DNA of 52,801 nt from Bacillota bacterium (GCA_023410595.1 JAEYPO010000023.1:1-52801), one strand, 5' to 3'. Positions 7,843-15,737 are shown, counted from the first letter of the stretch. The notes: generated by a model not told the origin, from the sequence alone. A program made the numbers and translations.

Positions 7843-7935
7843 TAGACTAGAAGAGAACAGAATAAGAAGAGTTGAGAAGAGATGAGAAGATGAAAGGATT
7901 AATGCGGCCGGGATTCTTCCTGAAGCCGTTTTTTT
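7843..7935 (+). promoter_or_regulatory. Leader with TRAP-like NAG triplet run and a terminator
   Basis: (T/G)AG triplets occur at 7843, 7848, 7853, 7869, 7874, 7879 and 7884. Near-matches at 7858 (CAG), 7863 (TAA) and 7889 (GAT) fill the gaps, so spacing is 5 nt throughout with one step of 6. This is the spacing of TRAP (MtrB) binding sites. The run ends just before a hairpin CGGC..GGGA/TTCC..GCCG (7905-7928) followed by seven T, a likely intrinsic terminator. The downstream operon is of the family that includes tryptophan transporters. No mtrB is in the window, so the regulator is inference. Confidence 0.45.
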
Positions 7936-8013
7936 GTTACCACGAGAGCGCTCTTAACCTGATTCCTCAAGTTTGATGTTTAAGATAATTTTAAATATTT
8001 AAAGGAGAAAGAC

Positions 8014-9096
8014 ATGAAGAAAACGGTTAAAAAGCTGGGACTGCTGATGGCGGCACTATTGATTGCGACTGCGGTATTTGCGGGATGCACAGGGGCGGCG
8101 ACGCAGCAGTCAGCTGTAAGCGCTGACGTTTCAAACGCTCCTTCGGCGGAAACTTCAGCCTCCGCAAAAACGTCGGAAGAAACTCCGGCAACCGGTCCGT
8201 ACACGATAGGCATAACGCAGATCGTGGAGCATCCGTCGCTCGACAGGATACGGCAGGGAGTCATAGACAAGCTCGCGGAGCTCGGTTATGCGGAAGGCGA
8301 CAATTTCAAAATCGATTATAAAAGCGCGCAGGGCGATATGGCCGTTGCGACAACGATAGGCCAGCAGTTCGTTGCCGACAAGGTGGACGCTATAGTGGCT
8401 ATAGCGACGCCGACGGCACAGGCTGCGTACGCCGCTTCGATGGGCAGCATACCGCTCGTGTTCTCCGCTGTATCCGAGCCGGTTGCGGCGGAACTGTGCA
8501 ACGCCGACGGCAGCAATATTGCGGGCGTTACGGGAACGAGCGACAAGCTTCCTGTTGAGCGCATGTTCGATCTCATCAAACAGATGGTCCCCGGCGCTAA
8601 AAGCATAGGTATACTGCACAGCACAGGAGAGGTCAACAGCGACATGCAGCTCACCGAAGCGAAGGAAAAGTCGGGCGGCTACGGCTTTGAGATCGTCGAC
8701 GTGGGCATAACGTCCACGAACGAGATGGCGAGCGCTTTAGACACGTTGCTTCCTCAGGTTGACGTAGTGATGAATCTGACGGATAATACTGTCGTGGGCG
8801 CGCTGGCGCTCGAAGTGCAGAAGTGCAACGAAAAGAAGATACCGCTGTTCGGTTCGGAGGACACGCAGGTGGCGGGCGGAGCGCTTGCGTCCGCGGGCAT
8901 AGACTATTATACGTTGGGGCAGAATACCGGCGCTATGGTAGCCGAAGTGCTCGAAGGCAAGAAACCCGAAGAGATACGCATACAGACGTCCGCCGAGGCG
9001 ATGATAGCCGTAAGCGCGGAGCAGGCTAAGTTCCTTGGCCTTACAGTCCCCGACGCGCTCAAGGCAAACATACTTTCACCGGAGGCGTCAAACTAA
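8014..9096 (+). CDS. ABC transporter substrate-binding lipoprotein (TrpX/PF04392-like)
   Basis: The 360-residue extracytoplasmic binding protein is anchored as a lipoprotein: the signal peptide MKKTVKKLGLLMAALLIATA is followed by the lipobox VFAGC (lipidated Cys at about 25). A Ser/Ala/Thr-rich linker leads to the mature domain, GPYTIGITQIVEHPSLDRIRQG and onward, which is typical of the ABC-substrate-binding family that includes streptococcal TrpX. Two lobes of periplasmic-binding type I fold are expected. It starts the operon with permease and ATPase genes 15 bp downstream. The substrate is unproven; tryptophan or another aromatic amino acid is the family-based guess. Confidence 0.88.
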   Translation: MKKTVKKLGLLMAALLIATAVFAGCTGAATQQSAVSADVSNAPSAETSASAKTSEETPATGPYTIGITQIVEHPSLDRIRQGVIDKLAELGYAEGDNFKIDYKSAQGDMAVATTIGQQFVADKVDAIVAIATPTAQAAYAASMGSIPLVFSAVSEPVAAELCNADGSNIAGVTGTSDKLPVERMFDLIKQMVPGAKSIGILHSTGEVNSDMQLTEAKEKSGGYGFEIVDVGITSTNEMASALDTLLPQVDVVMNLTDNTVVGALALEVQKCNEKKIPLFGSEDTQVAGGALASAGIDYYTLGQNTGAMVAEVLEGKKPEEIRIQTSAEAMIAVSAEQAKFLGLTVPDALKANILSPEASN

Positions 9097-9111
9097 AAGG
9101 AGAGAGCATCT

Positions 9112-10014
9112 GTGCTTGATTTTCTGTTAAGTAACATTGGGCAGGGTCTGATATACGCCCCGATAGTGCTCGGGGTGTATATCACGTATTCCATACTCGA
9201 TTTTCCCGACCTTTCCGTAGACGGCACGTTCCCGCTGGGCGCAGCGGTGACGGCCGTCTGCGTCGTTTCCGGAATGCATCCGCTGCTTGCGATGCTGCTT
9301 GCCATAGCGGCGGGCGCGGCAGCGGGATTTGTGACGGGCGCGCTGCACGTCTATCTGAGGATAACGAACCTGCTGTGCGGCATACTAACTATGACGGCGC
9401 TTTATTCCGTCAACCTGCATATCATGGGAGGCAAGGCGAACATAGCGCTTTCCTCCAGGACGATGCTGTTCCCGGCCGACGTAACTAGTCCTTCAATGAA
9501 CCTTTTAAACTCGGTGTTCATAGCGTTAGCGATAGTCGTCGTAGTAAAGGTGCTGCTCGATCTTTATATGACAACCTTTGCGGGCAAGTCGCTGCTGGCG
9601 GCGGGCGTAAACGAACAGCTCGTCAAGACGCTTGCGATAAACACCGGCAGGCTGAAGATAACGGGACTCATGCTGGCGAACGGGCTCGCGGCGCTTTCCG
9701 GCTCGATGATGGCGCAATACCAGCGCTTTGCAGACGTAGGCATGGGCAGCGGCACGGTAGTCATAGGCCTCGCGGCCGTTATAATAGGGCGCGCTGTGTT
9801 TGGAAGGGCGCGGTTCATACAGGGCTCTACGTCTGTAATATTCGGCTCAATAATATACAAGCTCGCCATAGGCACGGCGCTTAAACTCGGGCTGCCCGCG
9901 GAAGACATGAAGATAATGACGGCAGTGTTCTTCGTACTAGTTATAGTGCTGCAAAACCCCGCTATATACAGAAAGCTCTCGGGCGTTTTCAAAGGAGGGC
10001 GAAACGATGCTTGA
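9112..10014 (+). CDS. ABC transporter permease (TrpY-like, BPD_transp_2)
   Basis: The 300-residue protein has eight to nine hydrophobic segments. The signature SILDFPDLSVDGTFPLGAAV occurs near the N-terminus, and GLAALSGSMMAQYQRFADVGMGSGTVVIGLAAVIIGRA in the C-terminal half, both typical of the permease partnered with PF04392 binding proteins. It starts with GTG at 9112, supported by AGGAG 9 nt upstream. It overlaps the ATPase gene by 8 bp, so the two are likely coupled. It probably dimerises to form the membrane pore. Confidence 0.9.
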   Translation: MLDFLLSNIGQGLIYAPIVLGVYITYSILDFPDLSVDGTFPLGAAVTAVCVVSGMHPLLAMLLAIAAGAAAGFVTGALHVYLRITNLLCGILTMTALYSVNLHIMGGKANIALSSRTMLFPADVTSPSMNLLNSVFIALAIVVVVKVLLDLYMTTFAGKSLLAAGVNEQLVKTLAINTGRLKITGLMLANGLAALSGSMMAQYQRFADVGMGSGTVVIGLAAVIIGRAVFGRARFIQGSTSVIFGSIIYKLAIGTALKLGLPAEDMKIMTAVFFVLVIVLQNPAIYRKLSGVFKGGRNDA

Positions 10015-10792
10015 CTTAAAGAACATTTATAAAACGTACGACGCGAGCCTCCCCACGAGGACTGAGCTTTTTACCGGCCTTGATTATCATGTAAACAAAG
10101 GCGAATTCGTAAGCATAGTGGGCAGCAACGGCTCGGGCAAGACTACGCTGCTTAATATAATAGCGGGCACGGTAACGTGCGACACCGGCAGCGTGAAGAT
10201 ACTGGGCAAAGACGTGACGAAGCTCCGCGAATACAAGCGCGCAAGACATATATCGCGCGTGTTTCAGGACCCCAAGCTCGGCACGTGCGCCACGATGACG
10301 GTGGCGGAAAACCTCGCCATGGCCGCCAACAAGGGTAAAAGCTACGGCCTTACGAAATGCCTTAAAAAGAAGGATAAGCCAAAGTACAGGGAAATACTGA
10401 GCGTGCTCGAAATGGGCCTCGAGGAACGGCTCGACGTGCTCGCAGGTCAGCTTTCGGGAGGGCAGAGGCAGGCGCTTGCGCTGCTTATGGCCGGCATATC
10501 AAACCCCGATCTGCTGCTGCTCGACGAGCATACGGCGGCACTCGACCCGCGCACGTCCGCGCATATAATGGAGCTGACTCAGAGGATAATAACGCAGCGT
10601 AATATAACGACGCTGATGGTCACGCACAACTTAGAGTACGCCATAGGCTACGGCTCGAGGATGACGATGCTGCATTCGGGCAATGTGCTGTTCGACATTT
10701 CGGGGGAAGAGAAGAAAGCGCAGACGATAGACGGCCTTATAGAGATATTCCACAAAGCACAGGGCGTTAGCGACAGGCTGGCGTTCGGCTGA
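10007..10792 (+). CDS. ABC transporter ATP-binding protein (TrpZ-like)
   Basis: The 261-residue nucleotide-binding subunit has Walker A GSNGSGKTT (about residue 37), Q-loop in VFQDPKLGTCATMTVAENL, signature LSGGQRQALAL, Walker B LLLLDEHTAALDP and the switch histidine in VTHNLEYA. It powers import by the operon's binding protein and permease. The start overlaps the permease end. A terminator hairpin follows 32 bp after the stop, closing the three-gene operon. Confidence 0.94.
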   Translation: MLDLKNIYKTYDASLPTRTELFTGLDYHVNKGEFVSIVGSNGSGKTTLLNIIAGTVTCDTGSVKILGKDVTKLREYKRARHISRVFQDPKLGTCATMTVAENLAMAANKGKSYGLTKCLKKKDKPKYREILSVLEMGLEERLDVLAGQLSGGQRQALALLMAGISNPDLLLLDEHTAALDPRTSAHIMELTQRIITQRNITTLMVTHNLEYAIGYGSRMTMLHSGNVLFDISGEEKKAQTIDGLIEIFHKAQGVSDRLAFG

Positions 10793-10824
10793 TATTCCCA
10801 CAATAAATATAAAAACGAACTAAA

Positions 10825-10858
10825 AGCAAGCGTAATAACGAGCGTTTGCTTTTTATTT
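10825..10858. terminator. Terminator between the ABC operon and the VanZ-like gene
   Basis: The stem AGCAAGCG/CGTTTGCT (10825-10832 with 10843-10850, one wobble pair) is followed by TTTTTATTTATT on the plus strand. It has an A-rich 5' flank, so it may also serve the convergent minus-strand gene. Confidence 0.75.
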
Positions 10859-11360
10859 ATTCAACAGGAGCAGATTCCGCCTGTACGACATTTTCATTCT
10901 GCTTGAACAGCACTTGCACAAGCTTCCTGAATATCCAAAAACCAAGACACGCACCTGCTAAGTTAAGTATAAGATCATCGATATCAAAGCTGCCCGTGCG
11001 CAGCAGCAATTGTGCCGCTTCTACAGCGATCAGTATGCATAATATGCATATGATGTAACCTCCGAATTTCCGGAACCTGCCAAACAGGCAGGGAAGATAT
11101 AAGCCCATAGGCAGGAAAAACAGCAGATTACCCAGCAGGTTGGCTATAGGCGTTTCAATATTCATGCTGTCCGTAAATAAGGCGCCTACGTAAAGAACAA
11201 TGGATTTGAACGGTATGATGTTTATGCAGTACTTTATATATTCGGAGAGAGAAAAACCCGCCCCGTAACCCCTCCCTGAATAAAGAAAAAGGGCATATAT
11301 CAGCAATAAAACATAAAGCGGGAACGTGGAATAAATGGCGATCTTCGCGGCTTTCTTCAT
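10857..11360 (-). CDS. VanZ-like family membrane protein
   Basis: The protein has 167 residues and four to five TM segments. The VanZ signature is clear: NLLGNLLFFLPMGLYLPCLF, then EAAQLLLRTGSFDIDDLILNLAGACLGF, with the acidic pair in the last loop. Family members include the teicoplanin-resistance accessory protein VanZ, but most have no assigned role and no van genes occur here. The ATG at 11360 is chosen because GGAG lies 6 nt upstream; GTG at 11393 and ATG at 11372 in the same frame lack this. Confidence 0.85.
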   Translation of the reverse strand: MKKAAKIAIYSTFPLYVLLLIYALFLYSGRGYGAGFSLSEYIKYCINIIPFKSIVLYVGALFTDSMNIETPIANLLGNLLFFLPMGLYLPCLFGRFRKFGGYIICILCILIAVEAAQLLLRTGSFDIDDLILNLAGACLGFWIFRKLVQVLFKQNENVVQAESAPVE

Positions 11361-11492
11361 TTCAATCTCCATACTTAACGAATTATCCACCACCGCTTAT
11401 ATAAGCCTATCATACGCTGTTTTTTATGTCAAACAATAGAAATGAGCCAGACCGCTTTTTGACATACCGAGGCAGTAAAGACGAACAAAAGG

Positions 11493-11523
11493 CAGGAATT
11501 ATTAAAAATCTTCCTGTTTTTTT
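11493..11523 (+). terminator. Orphan terminator-like hairpin upstream of folT
   Basis: The stem CAGGAA/TTCCTG (11493-11498 with 11511-11516) is followed by seven T. No plus-strand gene precedes it: the interval 11361-11492 back to the divergent VanZ-like gene holds no reading frame I can support. It may end an unannotated small transcript or insulate the folT promoter from upstream reading. Confidence 0.5.
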
Positions 11524-11531
11524 ATTTGATT

Positions 11532-11560
11532 TTGACGCGTCGCATAAGTTATAATAATAT
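11532..11560 (+). promoter_or_regulatory. Promoter for the THF riboswitch-folT transcript
   Basis: TTGACG (11532-11537), 17 bp, TAATAT (11555-11560). The predicted start near 11567 lies just before the riboswitch. An overlapping TATAAT at 11550 has too short a spacer. Confidence 0.55.
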
Positions 11561-11573
11561 TAACTTGATATAC

Positions 11574-11676
11574 GCAGAGTAGGCTTTGTGCGTAAAGTGC
11601 TCCGGGATGGGATGTCGCCCGGGGACGAAAGGCAATCATTTTTGTTTTGCCTGCGGTACAAGGCCGCGTCCGCTGC
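11574..11676 (+). promoter_or_regulatory. Tetrahydrofolate (THF) riboswitch
   Basis: The ordered conserved blocks of the THF riboswitch are present: AGAGTAG (11576), GCGTAAAGTG (11590), GGGATGTCG (11609), GACGAAAGG (11624), CGGTAC and GCGTCCGCT (to about 11675). P1 closes between GCAG and CTGC. The following gene is a FolT-type folate transporter subunit, which fits. The output is probably translational or by a weak hairpin in 11677-11749; I could not decide which. Confidence 0.9.
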
Positions 11677-11749
11677 TTTAGAGGAACCTTTTTCTCTTAT
11701 TGTGCGGTATACTTGTTTGCCTATATTCAAGGGAAGGAGGTTTTTTTGT

Positions 11750-12298
11750 ATGAGAAAAAATTATTTTAATCTCAAAACCCTTATCGTTTTAGCGTTGCTT
11801 GCAGCGCTGGGCGCGGTGTTCAGCGCGTTCCTCTCGGTCGAGTTAACCCCGGCGGGCGTAAAGACCATTGAGGTCTCATTGACTCCCGTTCCGGTGATGC
11901 TCGCAGGCATATTCTTCGGGCCGCTCGCGGGCGGGCTTGTCGGCTTTGTGGCCGACTTCGTCGGCTTTTTCATGAATACGCAGGGCCAGGCTTATAACCC
12001 CGCCTTTTCGCTTACTATGGCGATGTTCGGCGTTATCGCCGCCCTGTTCTATTTAAGGTCGCAGAAAAACTCGATTTGGAAGGTAACGGGGGCCGCGCTG
12101 AGCGCGCAGGTGGCATGCTCGGTCGTGCTCAACACGCTGCTCGTCAATATTTTCTACGGCGTTCCGCTGGCCGCGCTTGTTCCTGCAAGGCTTGTCGGAG
12201 CGGCTATAGAGCTGCCGCTTTACGCTTGGCTGCTGATGACGCTGACAGAGGCGCTGCGGCCTATTGTAGAGAGGAGCTTTAAAACGGCAAAAGCTTAA
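11750..12298 (+). CDS. folT: Folate ECF transporter S component FolT
   Basis: The 182-residue protein has six predicted TM helices and captures folate for a group II ECF transporter, whose shared EcfA/EcfA'/EcfT module must lie elsewhere. The family pattern is visible in LIVLALLAALGAVFSAFLSV, PVPVMLAGIFFGPLAGGLVGFVADFVGFFM and PARLVGAAIELPLYAWLL. The ATG at 11750 follows GGAAGGAGG at good spacing. An in-frame GTG at 11588 would place 54 codons inside the THF riboswitch and is rejected. The riboswitch supports the substrate assignment. Confidence 0.9.
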   Translation: MRKNYFNLKTLIVLALLAALGAVFSAFLSVELTPAGVKTIEVSLTPVPVMLAGIFFGPLAGGLVGFVADFVGFFMNTQGQAYNPAFSLTMAMFGVIAALFYLRSQKNSIWKVTGAALSAQVACSVVLNTLLVNIFYGVPLAALVPARLVGAAIELPLYAWLLMTLTEALRPIVERSFKTAKA

Positions 12299-12320
12299 AA
12301 ATACCCGAGATAAAACAAGA

Positions 12321-12348
12321 ACCGGCAGCAATTAAACTGCCGGTTTTA
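12321..12348. terminator. Bidirectional terminator between folT and yaaL
   Basis: A perfect 8-bp stem ACCGGCAG/CTGCCGGT (12321-12328 with 12337-12344) carries a T run on the plus side and an A-rich flank on the other. It lies between two convergent genes. Confidence 0.8.
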
Positions 12349-12365
12349 TATTCCGTTAAATCTAG

Positions 12366-12554
12366 TTATTTGTTGTAGTCTTCGCGTGCTTTCTTAAGCA
12401 TATACGCGTATTTCTTCTTTGCCGCTTCAAGGTCGTATATAGCGAAATCTATAAGGTCCGGGTCGTCCACGTTGTCAAAATAGTTTTCCGCCGCCTTCAA
12501 GTCGGAGTACGCCTGCTTAACATCTTCCACAAGGGCGTTTGATTCAAACGTCAT
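12366..12554 (-). CDS. YaaL-like DUF2508 protein
   Basis: The small acidic protein has 62 residues, is predicted almost wholly helical, and carries the DUF2508 pattern ESNALVEDVKQAYSDLKAAENYFDNVDDPDLIDFAIYDLEAAKKKYAYMLK. The function is unknown. It follows recR on the same strand (74 bp apart), the conserved dnaX-ybaB-recR-yaaL order of Firmicutes. The ATG has GGAGG at ideal spacing. Confidence 0.85.
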   Translation of the reverse strand: MTFESNALVEDVKQAYSDLKAAENYFDNVDDPDLIDFAIYDLEAAKKKYAYMLKKAREDYNK

Positions 12555-12627
12555 GGCTAACCTCCATACACAGTAATGGTATAATCATTGCCCGAAACAG
12601 GCAATTTTATACACATCTGTATGTAGG

Positions 12628-13233
12628 TCAGTATTCCGTGCGGCCTTCTATAGCGCGCATCAGCGTGACTTCGTCCGTGTACTCAAGGTCTCCGCCTATC
12701 GGTATGCCGTGCGCTATGCGCGTTACGCGCGATACCAGCGGCCGTATGGTCTTGGCTATATACGCGGCGGTCGCCGTGCCCTTAACGTCGGGGTTCGTCG
12801 CGAGTATGACTTCGGACGTTTTTCCCCGCGCAAGGCGGTCGAGCAGCCCTGAAATGTTTATATCGTCGGGGCCTATGCCGTCCATGGGGGAAATGACGCC
12901 GTGCAGCACGTGGTACACGCCTTTATACTCGCGCGTCTTTTCCACGGCGAGCACGTCCTTTATATCCGACACTACGCATATACATGAAGCGTCCCTCGAA
13001 GCGTCGCCGCAAACAAGGCACTTTTCTTCGCCCTTCTCCATGAGATTGCCGCAGACAGGGCAGTACGCCGCTTTTTTCTTGGCGTAAAACATGTCTTTGG
13101 CGAACTCCTCCACATCCTCGTCGCTCTGGCCTATGATGTAGAACGCGAGCCTCTGCGCCGTCTTATGGCCTATGCCGGGCAGCTTGGAGAACTGGTTTAT
13201 AAGCCGCATCACCGGCTCGATTATCTGGCTCAA
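12628..13233 (-). CDS. recR: Recombination mediator RecR
   Basis: The 201-residue protein acts with RecO (and RecF) in loading RecA at gaps. In order: helix-hairpin-helix (FSKLPGIGHKTAQRLAFYII), the four-cysteine zinc site CPVCG...CLVC, and a Toprim domain (CVVSDIKDVLAVEKTREYKGVYHVLHG, then ILATNPDVKGTATAAYIA). The start is TTG at 13233, two bases after the ybaB stop, with GGGGGC upstream. No in-frame ATG gives the full conserved N-terminus. Confidence 0.96.
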   Translation of the reverse strand: MSQIIEPVMRLINQFSKLPGIGHKTAQRLAFYIIGQSDEDVEEFAKDMFYAKKKAAYCPVCGNLMEKGEEKCLVCGDASRDASCICVVSDIKDVLAVEKTREYKGVYHVLHGVISPMDGIGPDDINISGLLDRLARGKTSEVILATNPDVKGTATAAYIAKTIRPLVSRVTRIAHGIPIGGDLEYTDEVTLMRAIEGRTEY

Positions 13234-13235
13234 GG

Positions 13236-13583
13236 CTAAAACATGCCCCCTAAGTCCATACCGCCCGTAATGCCGCTCATCTTATCTTTCATAAGCTCTT
13301 CGGCTTTTGCAAGCGCTTCGTTCACCGCGGCGGTAACGAGGTCTTCGAGCATCTCCACATCGTCCGGATCAACCGCGTCGGGCGAGATCTTTATGCTGAT
13401 TATCTTCTTGGCGCCGTTTGCGCGCACCGTAACAACGCCGCCGCCCGCGGTCGCTTCGACCTCGGCAGCCTCTACCTCCGCCTGCGCCGCAGCCATGTCG
13501 GCCTGCATCTTCTGTGCCCGCGCGAGCATCGAGCCCATATTCATGCCGCCGCCTCCGCCGCCCATCGTCCTTCTCTTTGCCAT
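13236..13583 (-). CDS. YbaB/EbfC family nucleoid-associated protein
   Basis: The small dimeric DNA-binding protein (115 residues) is encoded, as usual, between dnaX and recR. The core runs LARAQKMQADMAAAQAEVEAAEVEATAGGGVVTVRANGAKKIISIKISP, then EMLEDLVTAAVNEALAKAEELMKDKM and a Gly/Met-rich tail. The N-terminus carries an unusual run of seven consecutive Gly after MAKRRTMGG-like sequence. AGGAGG lies upstream of the ATG. It is in one transcription unit with both neighbours (gaps of 11 and 2 bp). Confidence 0.93.
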   Translation of the reverse strand: MAKRRTMGGGGGGMNMGSMLARAQKMQADMAAAQAEVEAAEVEATAGGGVVTVRANGAKKIISIKISPDAVDPDDVEMLEDLVTAAVNEALAKAEELMKDKMSGITGGMDLGGMF

Positions 13584-13594
13584 AAACTATCCTC

Positions 13595-15139
13595 CTAGAT
13601 TTCTTCTATTTCCGTGCCAAACATCGAAAGCAGCCCTAAATCGGCGGGAGCTTCCGTTTGCTTTTCTTCTATCAATATGCTAAGTGAAAGCGTTTCGCCC
13701 GTAATATCCTTCAGCTTGCCCGCAACTGCTTCCTGCGCGGCGGGCTGTTTCATGTATTCGGCGGCTATCGCGTCGTCGGAAGCATACGTTATCTCAAACC
13801 TGCCGCCGCTGCGTACTGCGCTGCTTGCCTTCTGGGCGTGCTTGTATATGAAATACGCGTTGCTCTTAAGCGCTCCGAGCAGCTTTTCCCATATTTCTCC
13901 GGCCGGCACAGCGTCCCTTGCGTCACGGGACGCAACAACGTTCTGCGCGGCCTGCTTCCTGACGGTCTGCTTTTTTACCGGCATTTCGGGCTTTTCCTGC
14001 GGCGCCTGGGCGCCGCGTACTTCAAGCGCCTTAAGCCGTGCTTCGAGCTTTTCCAGCCGCTCCGCAGAGCCTGAGCCTTTATCGTCTTCGGGGCACATAA
14101 GCTCCATTACCGCCGTTTCAAGCACGATATCCGCCCGAAGGTTAAGCCGCATGTCGTATTCCTTGCGTATCAGTATATCGAGCGCTCGAAGGCACGCGGC
14201 TTTGCCGTAACTCCCGGCGAGAGGCATAAGCTTTTCGTCCTGCTCGTTCGCGCCTGCGCCTGCCGAGAGCCACATCATCCTGCGGAATATGTCCGCAATA
14301 TCTTTTATGAGCGTGCGCGTGTCCGCGCCTAAGTCAATCAGAGCCCTCAATTGTTCCAGCGCGGCTTTTTCTTCGTACCTTGCTATATGACCTGCCAGTG
14401 CAAGCACCATCTGCGTGTCGCCGCCGCCCAGCGCTTCGGATACGTTTTCGGATGTAATCTCGCCGTAAGCGCTGCACTGGTCGAGTATGGAAAGCGCGTC
14501 CCTCATGCCGCCTTCCGCCGCGCGCGCTATCATTTTAAGAGCCTCGTCACTGTAGGAAAACCCTTCCGCCTCCGAGATCGTCTTAAGCCTTGCTGTTATT
14601 ATGTTAACCGGCAGGCGCTTGAAGTCGAACCTCTGGCAGCGCGAGCGTATCGTTGCGGGCAGCTTGTGCGGCTCGGTCGTAGCGAGTATGAATATAACGT
14701 GCGCAGGCGGTTCTTCCAGCGTTTTCAGCAGAGCGTTGAACGCCCCCGCAGAAAGCATATGCACTTCGTCGATAATGTATACCTTGTAGCGGCAAACAGC
14801 GGGCAGCAGGCCGACCCTGTCCCGCAGGTCCCTTACGCTGTCCACGCCGTTGTTGGACGCGGCGTCTATCTCGATTATATCCGTGGCGTTGTCCGACGCT
14901 TTGCAGACGTCGCATTTGCCGCATGGCTCCGCGCCCGCCTTATCTGTGCAGTTGACAGCCTTGGCGAATATCTTGGCAAGGCTCGTCTTGCCTGTGCCTC
15001 TCGGTCCGGTGAAAAGATAGGCGTGCGAAATACGCCCGCTCTCTATTTCTCCCGTCAAGACGCGGACAATATGCTCCTGCCCGGACACCTCGCCGAACGA
15101 TTCCGGCCGCCATGCGCGGTATAACGATTTATGCGACAT
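13595..15139 (-). CDS. dnaX: DNA polymerase III subunit tau (and possibly gamma)
   Basis: The 514-residue clamp-loader ATPase has Walker A GPRGTGKTS (about residue 45), a zinc site with C-x8-CGKCDVC, Walker B/DExH in IIDEVHMLS, sensor 1 (ATTEPHKLP) and the SRC arginine-finger motif (SRCQRF). Residues beyond about 360 form the linker and polymerase-binding tail of tau. A slippery A_AAA_AAG heptamer sits in frame at codons V-K-K (about residue 392), so a shorter gamma-like product may also be made. The ATG has AGGAGG upstream. It heads the dnaX-ybaB-recR-yaaL cluster. Confidence 0.96.
   Translation of the reverse strand: MSHKSLYRAWRPESFGEVSGQEHIVRVLTGEIESGRISHAYLFTGPRGTGKTSLAKIFAKAVNCTDKAGAEPCGKCDVCKASDNATDIIEIDAASNNGVDSVRDLRDRVGLLPAVCRYKVYIIDEVHMLSAGAFNALLKTLEEPPAHVIFILATTEPHKLPATIRSRCQRFDFKRLPVNIITARLKTISEAEGFSYSDEALKMIARAAEGGMRDALSILDQCSAYGEITSENVSEALGGGDTQMVLALAGHIARYEEKAALEQLRALIDLGADTRTLIKDIADIFRRMMWLSAGAGANEQDEKLMPLAGSYGKAACLRALDILIRKEYDMRLNLRADIVLETAVMELMCPEDDKGSGSAERLEKLEARLKALEVRGAQAPQEKPEMPVKKQTVRKQAAQNVVASRDARDAVPAGEIWEKLLGALKSNAYFIYKHAQKASSAVRSGGRFEITYASDDAIAAEYMKQPAAQEAVAGKLKDITGETLSLSILIEEKQTEAPADLGLLSMFGTEIEEI
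13970..13976 (-). other. Candidate programmed -1 frameshift site in dnaX
   Basis: On the minus strand the heptamer A_AAA_AAG reads in the zero frame as GT[A AAA AAG], the same heptamer used by E. coli dnaX. After a -1 slip the new frame has 15 sense codons and then TGA at 13925-13923, giving a product of about 407 residues against 514 for tau. A perfect GCGTCCC/GGGACGC stem lies about 40 nt downstream. An AGGA lies about 18 nt upstream, further than in E. coli. Confidence 0.5.
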
Positions 15140-15305
15140 TCATCTGCCTCCTGTAATTTCAGCCGCATATAATATACCATTTCTGCACCGGCGTTGTCCA
15201 TATTAAGGCTTGCCGCAATCAAAGGACGATATTAAAATTACAGCGTGACGGAACAACTTTGGCGTATAATGTGTCATATAAGCATGATACAAGGGAGATG
15301 AATGT

Positions 15306-15659
15306 ATGAAAAAGATATGCTTAGTATTTATAACCTCCGCTTTGCTGATTCTCGCGGCGGCATGCGGCGCGCAGACCGACTCAATAGGTATCCGCGGCGA
15401 AGTTACGAGTATAACAATGGGTGAAAACACCGTCATTCTGGTCGAAGGCGAAGTCATGGACGATACTATGTACGATAAGGCGAGCGTCACTATCAAGCCT
15501 GATACGAAGATTTTAAGTTCGGAGGACGGAAAAGAAACGCAAGTAAGCCCTGAAGATATTAAGCTGTTTGATACGGTGGAGGTCGTATTTGACGGGCCGG
15601 TCGCGGAAAGCTATCCCGTTCAGGGGTCGGCAAAACTGATAAGGATATTGAGCAAATAG
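15306..15659 (+). CDS. Putative lipoprotein, DUF3221 (YobA-like)
   Basis: The 117-residue protein has a lipoprotein signal, MKKICLVFITSALLILAAACG, with lipobox LAAAC. The mature domain matches the DUF3221 pattern: IRGEVTSITMGENTVILVEGE, KASVTIKPDTKILS, FDTVEVVFDGPVAESYPVQGSAKLIRI. It is probably a small OB-like beta-barrel on the cell surface; the family function is unknown. It is monocistronic: the dnaX start diverges 166 bp upstream and the FtsW/RodA-type gene follows after 140 bp. No clear terminator was seen after it. Confidence 0.75.
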   Translation: MKKICLVFITSALLILAAACGAQTDSIGIRGEVTSITMGENTVILVEGEVMDDTMYDKASVTIKPDTKILSSEDGKETQVSPEDIKLFDTVEVVFDGPVAESYPVQGSAKLIRILSK

Positions 15660-15737
15660 TATCTCTTTTTATATAAAGGCTGTTAACGTCAACAAGCCAG
15701 TATGAAGCTGTTAAAATGTAAACAAAAATAATTGGGG

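Noticed and set aside
7890..7976. A 28-codon frame in the ABC-operon leader (MKGLMRPGFFLKPFFCYHES...) spanning the terminator, reminiscent of an attenuation leader peptide with Phe pairs
   Set aside because: No convincing Shine-Dalgarno, the second Phe pair is just the terminator T run, and no regulatory codon fits the operon. The triplet run upstream explains the leader better.
11588..11749. In-frame N-terminal extension of folT starting at GTG
   Set aside because: It would be encoded by the THF riboswitch. The ATG at 11750 has a strong ribosome site and gives the normal family length.
13614..14210. Plus-strand frame of 198 codons antisense to dnaX
   Set aside because: Ser/Ala-rich shadow of a well-identified gene, without start signals.
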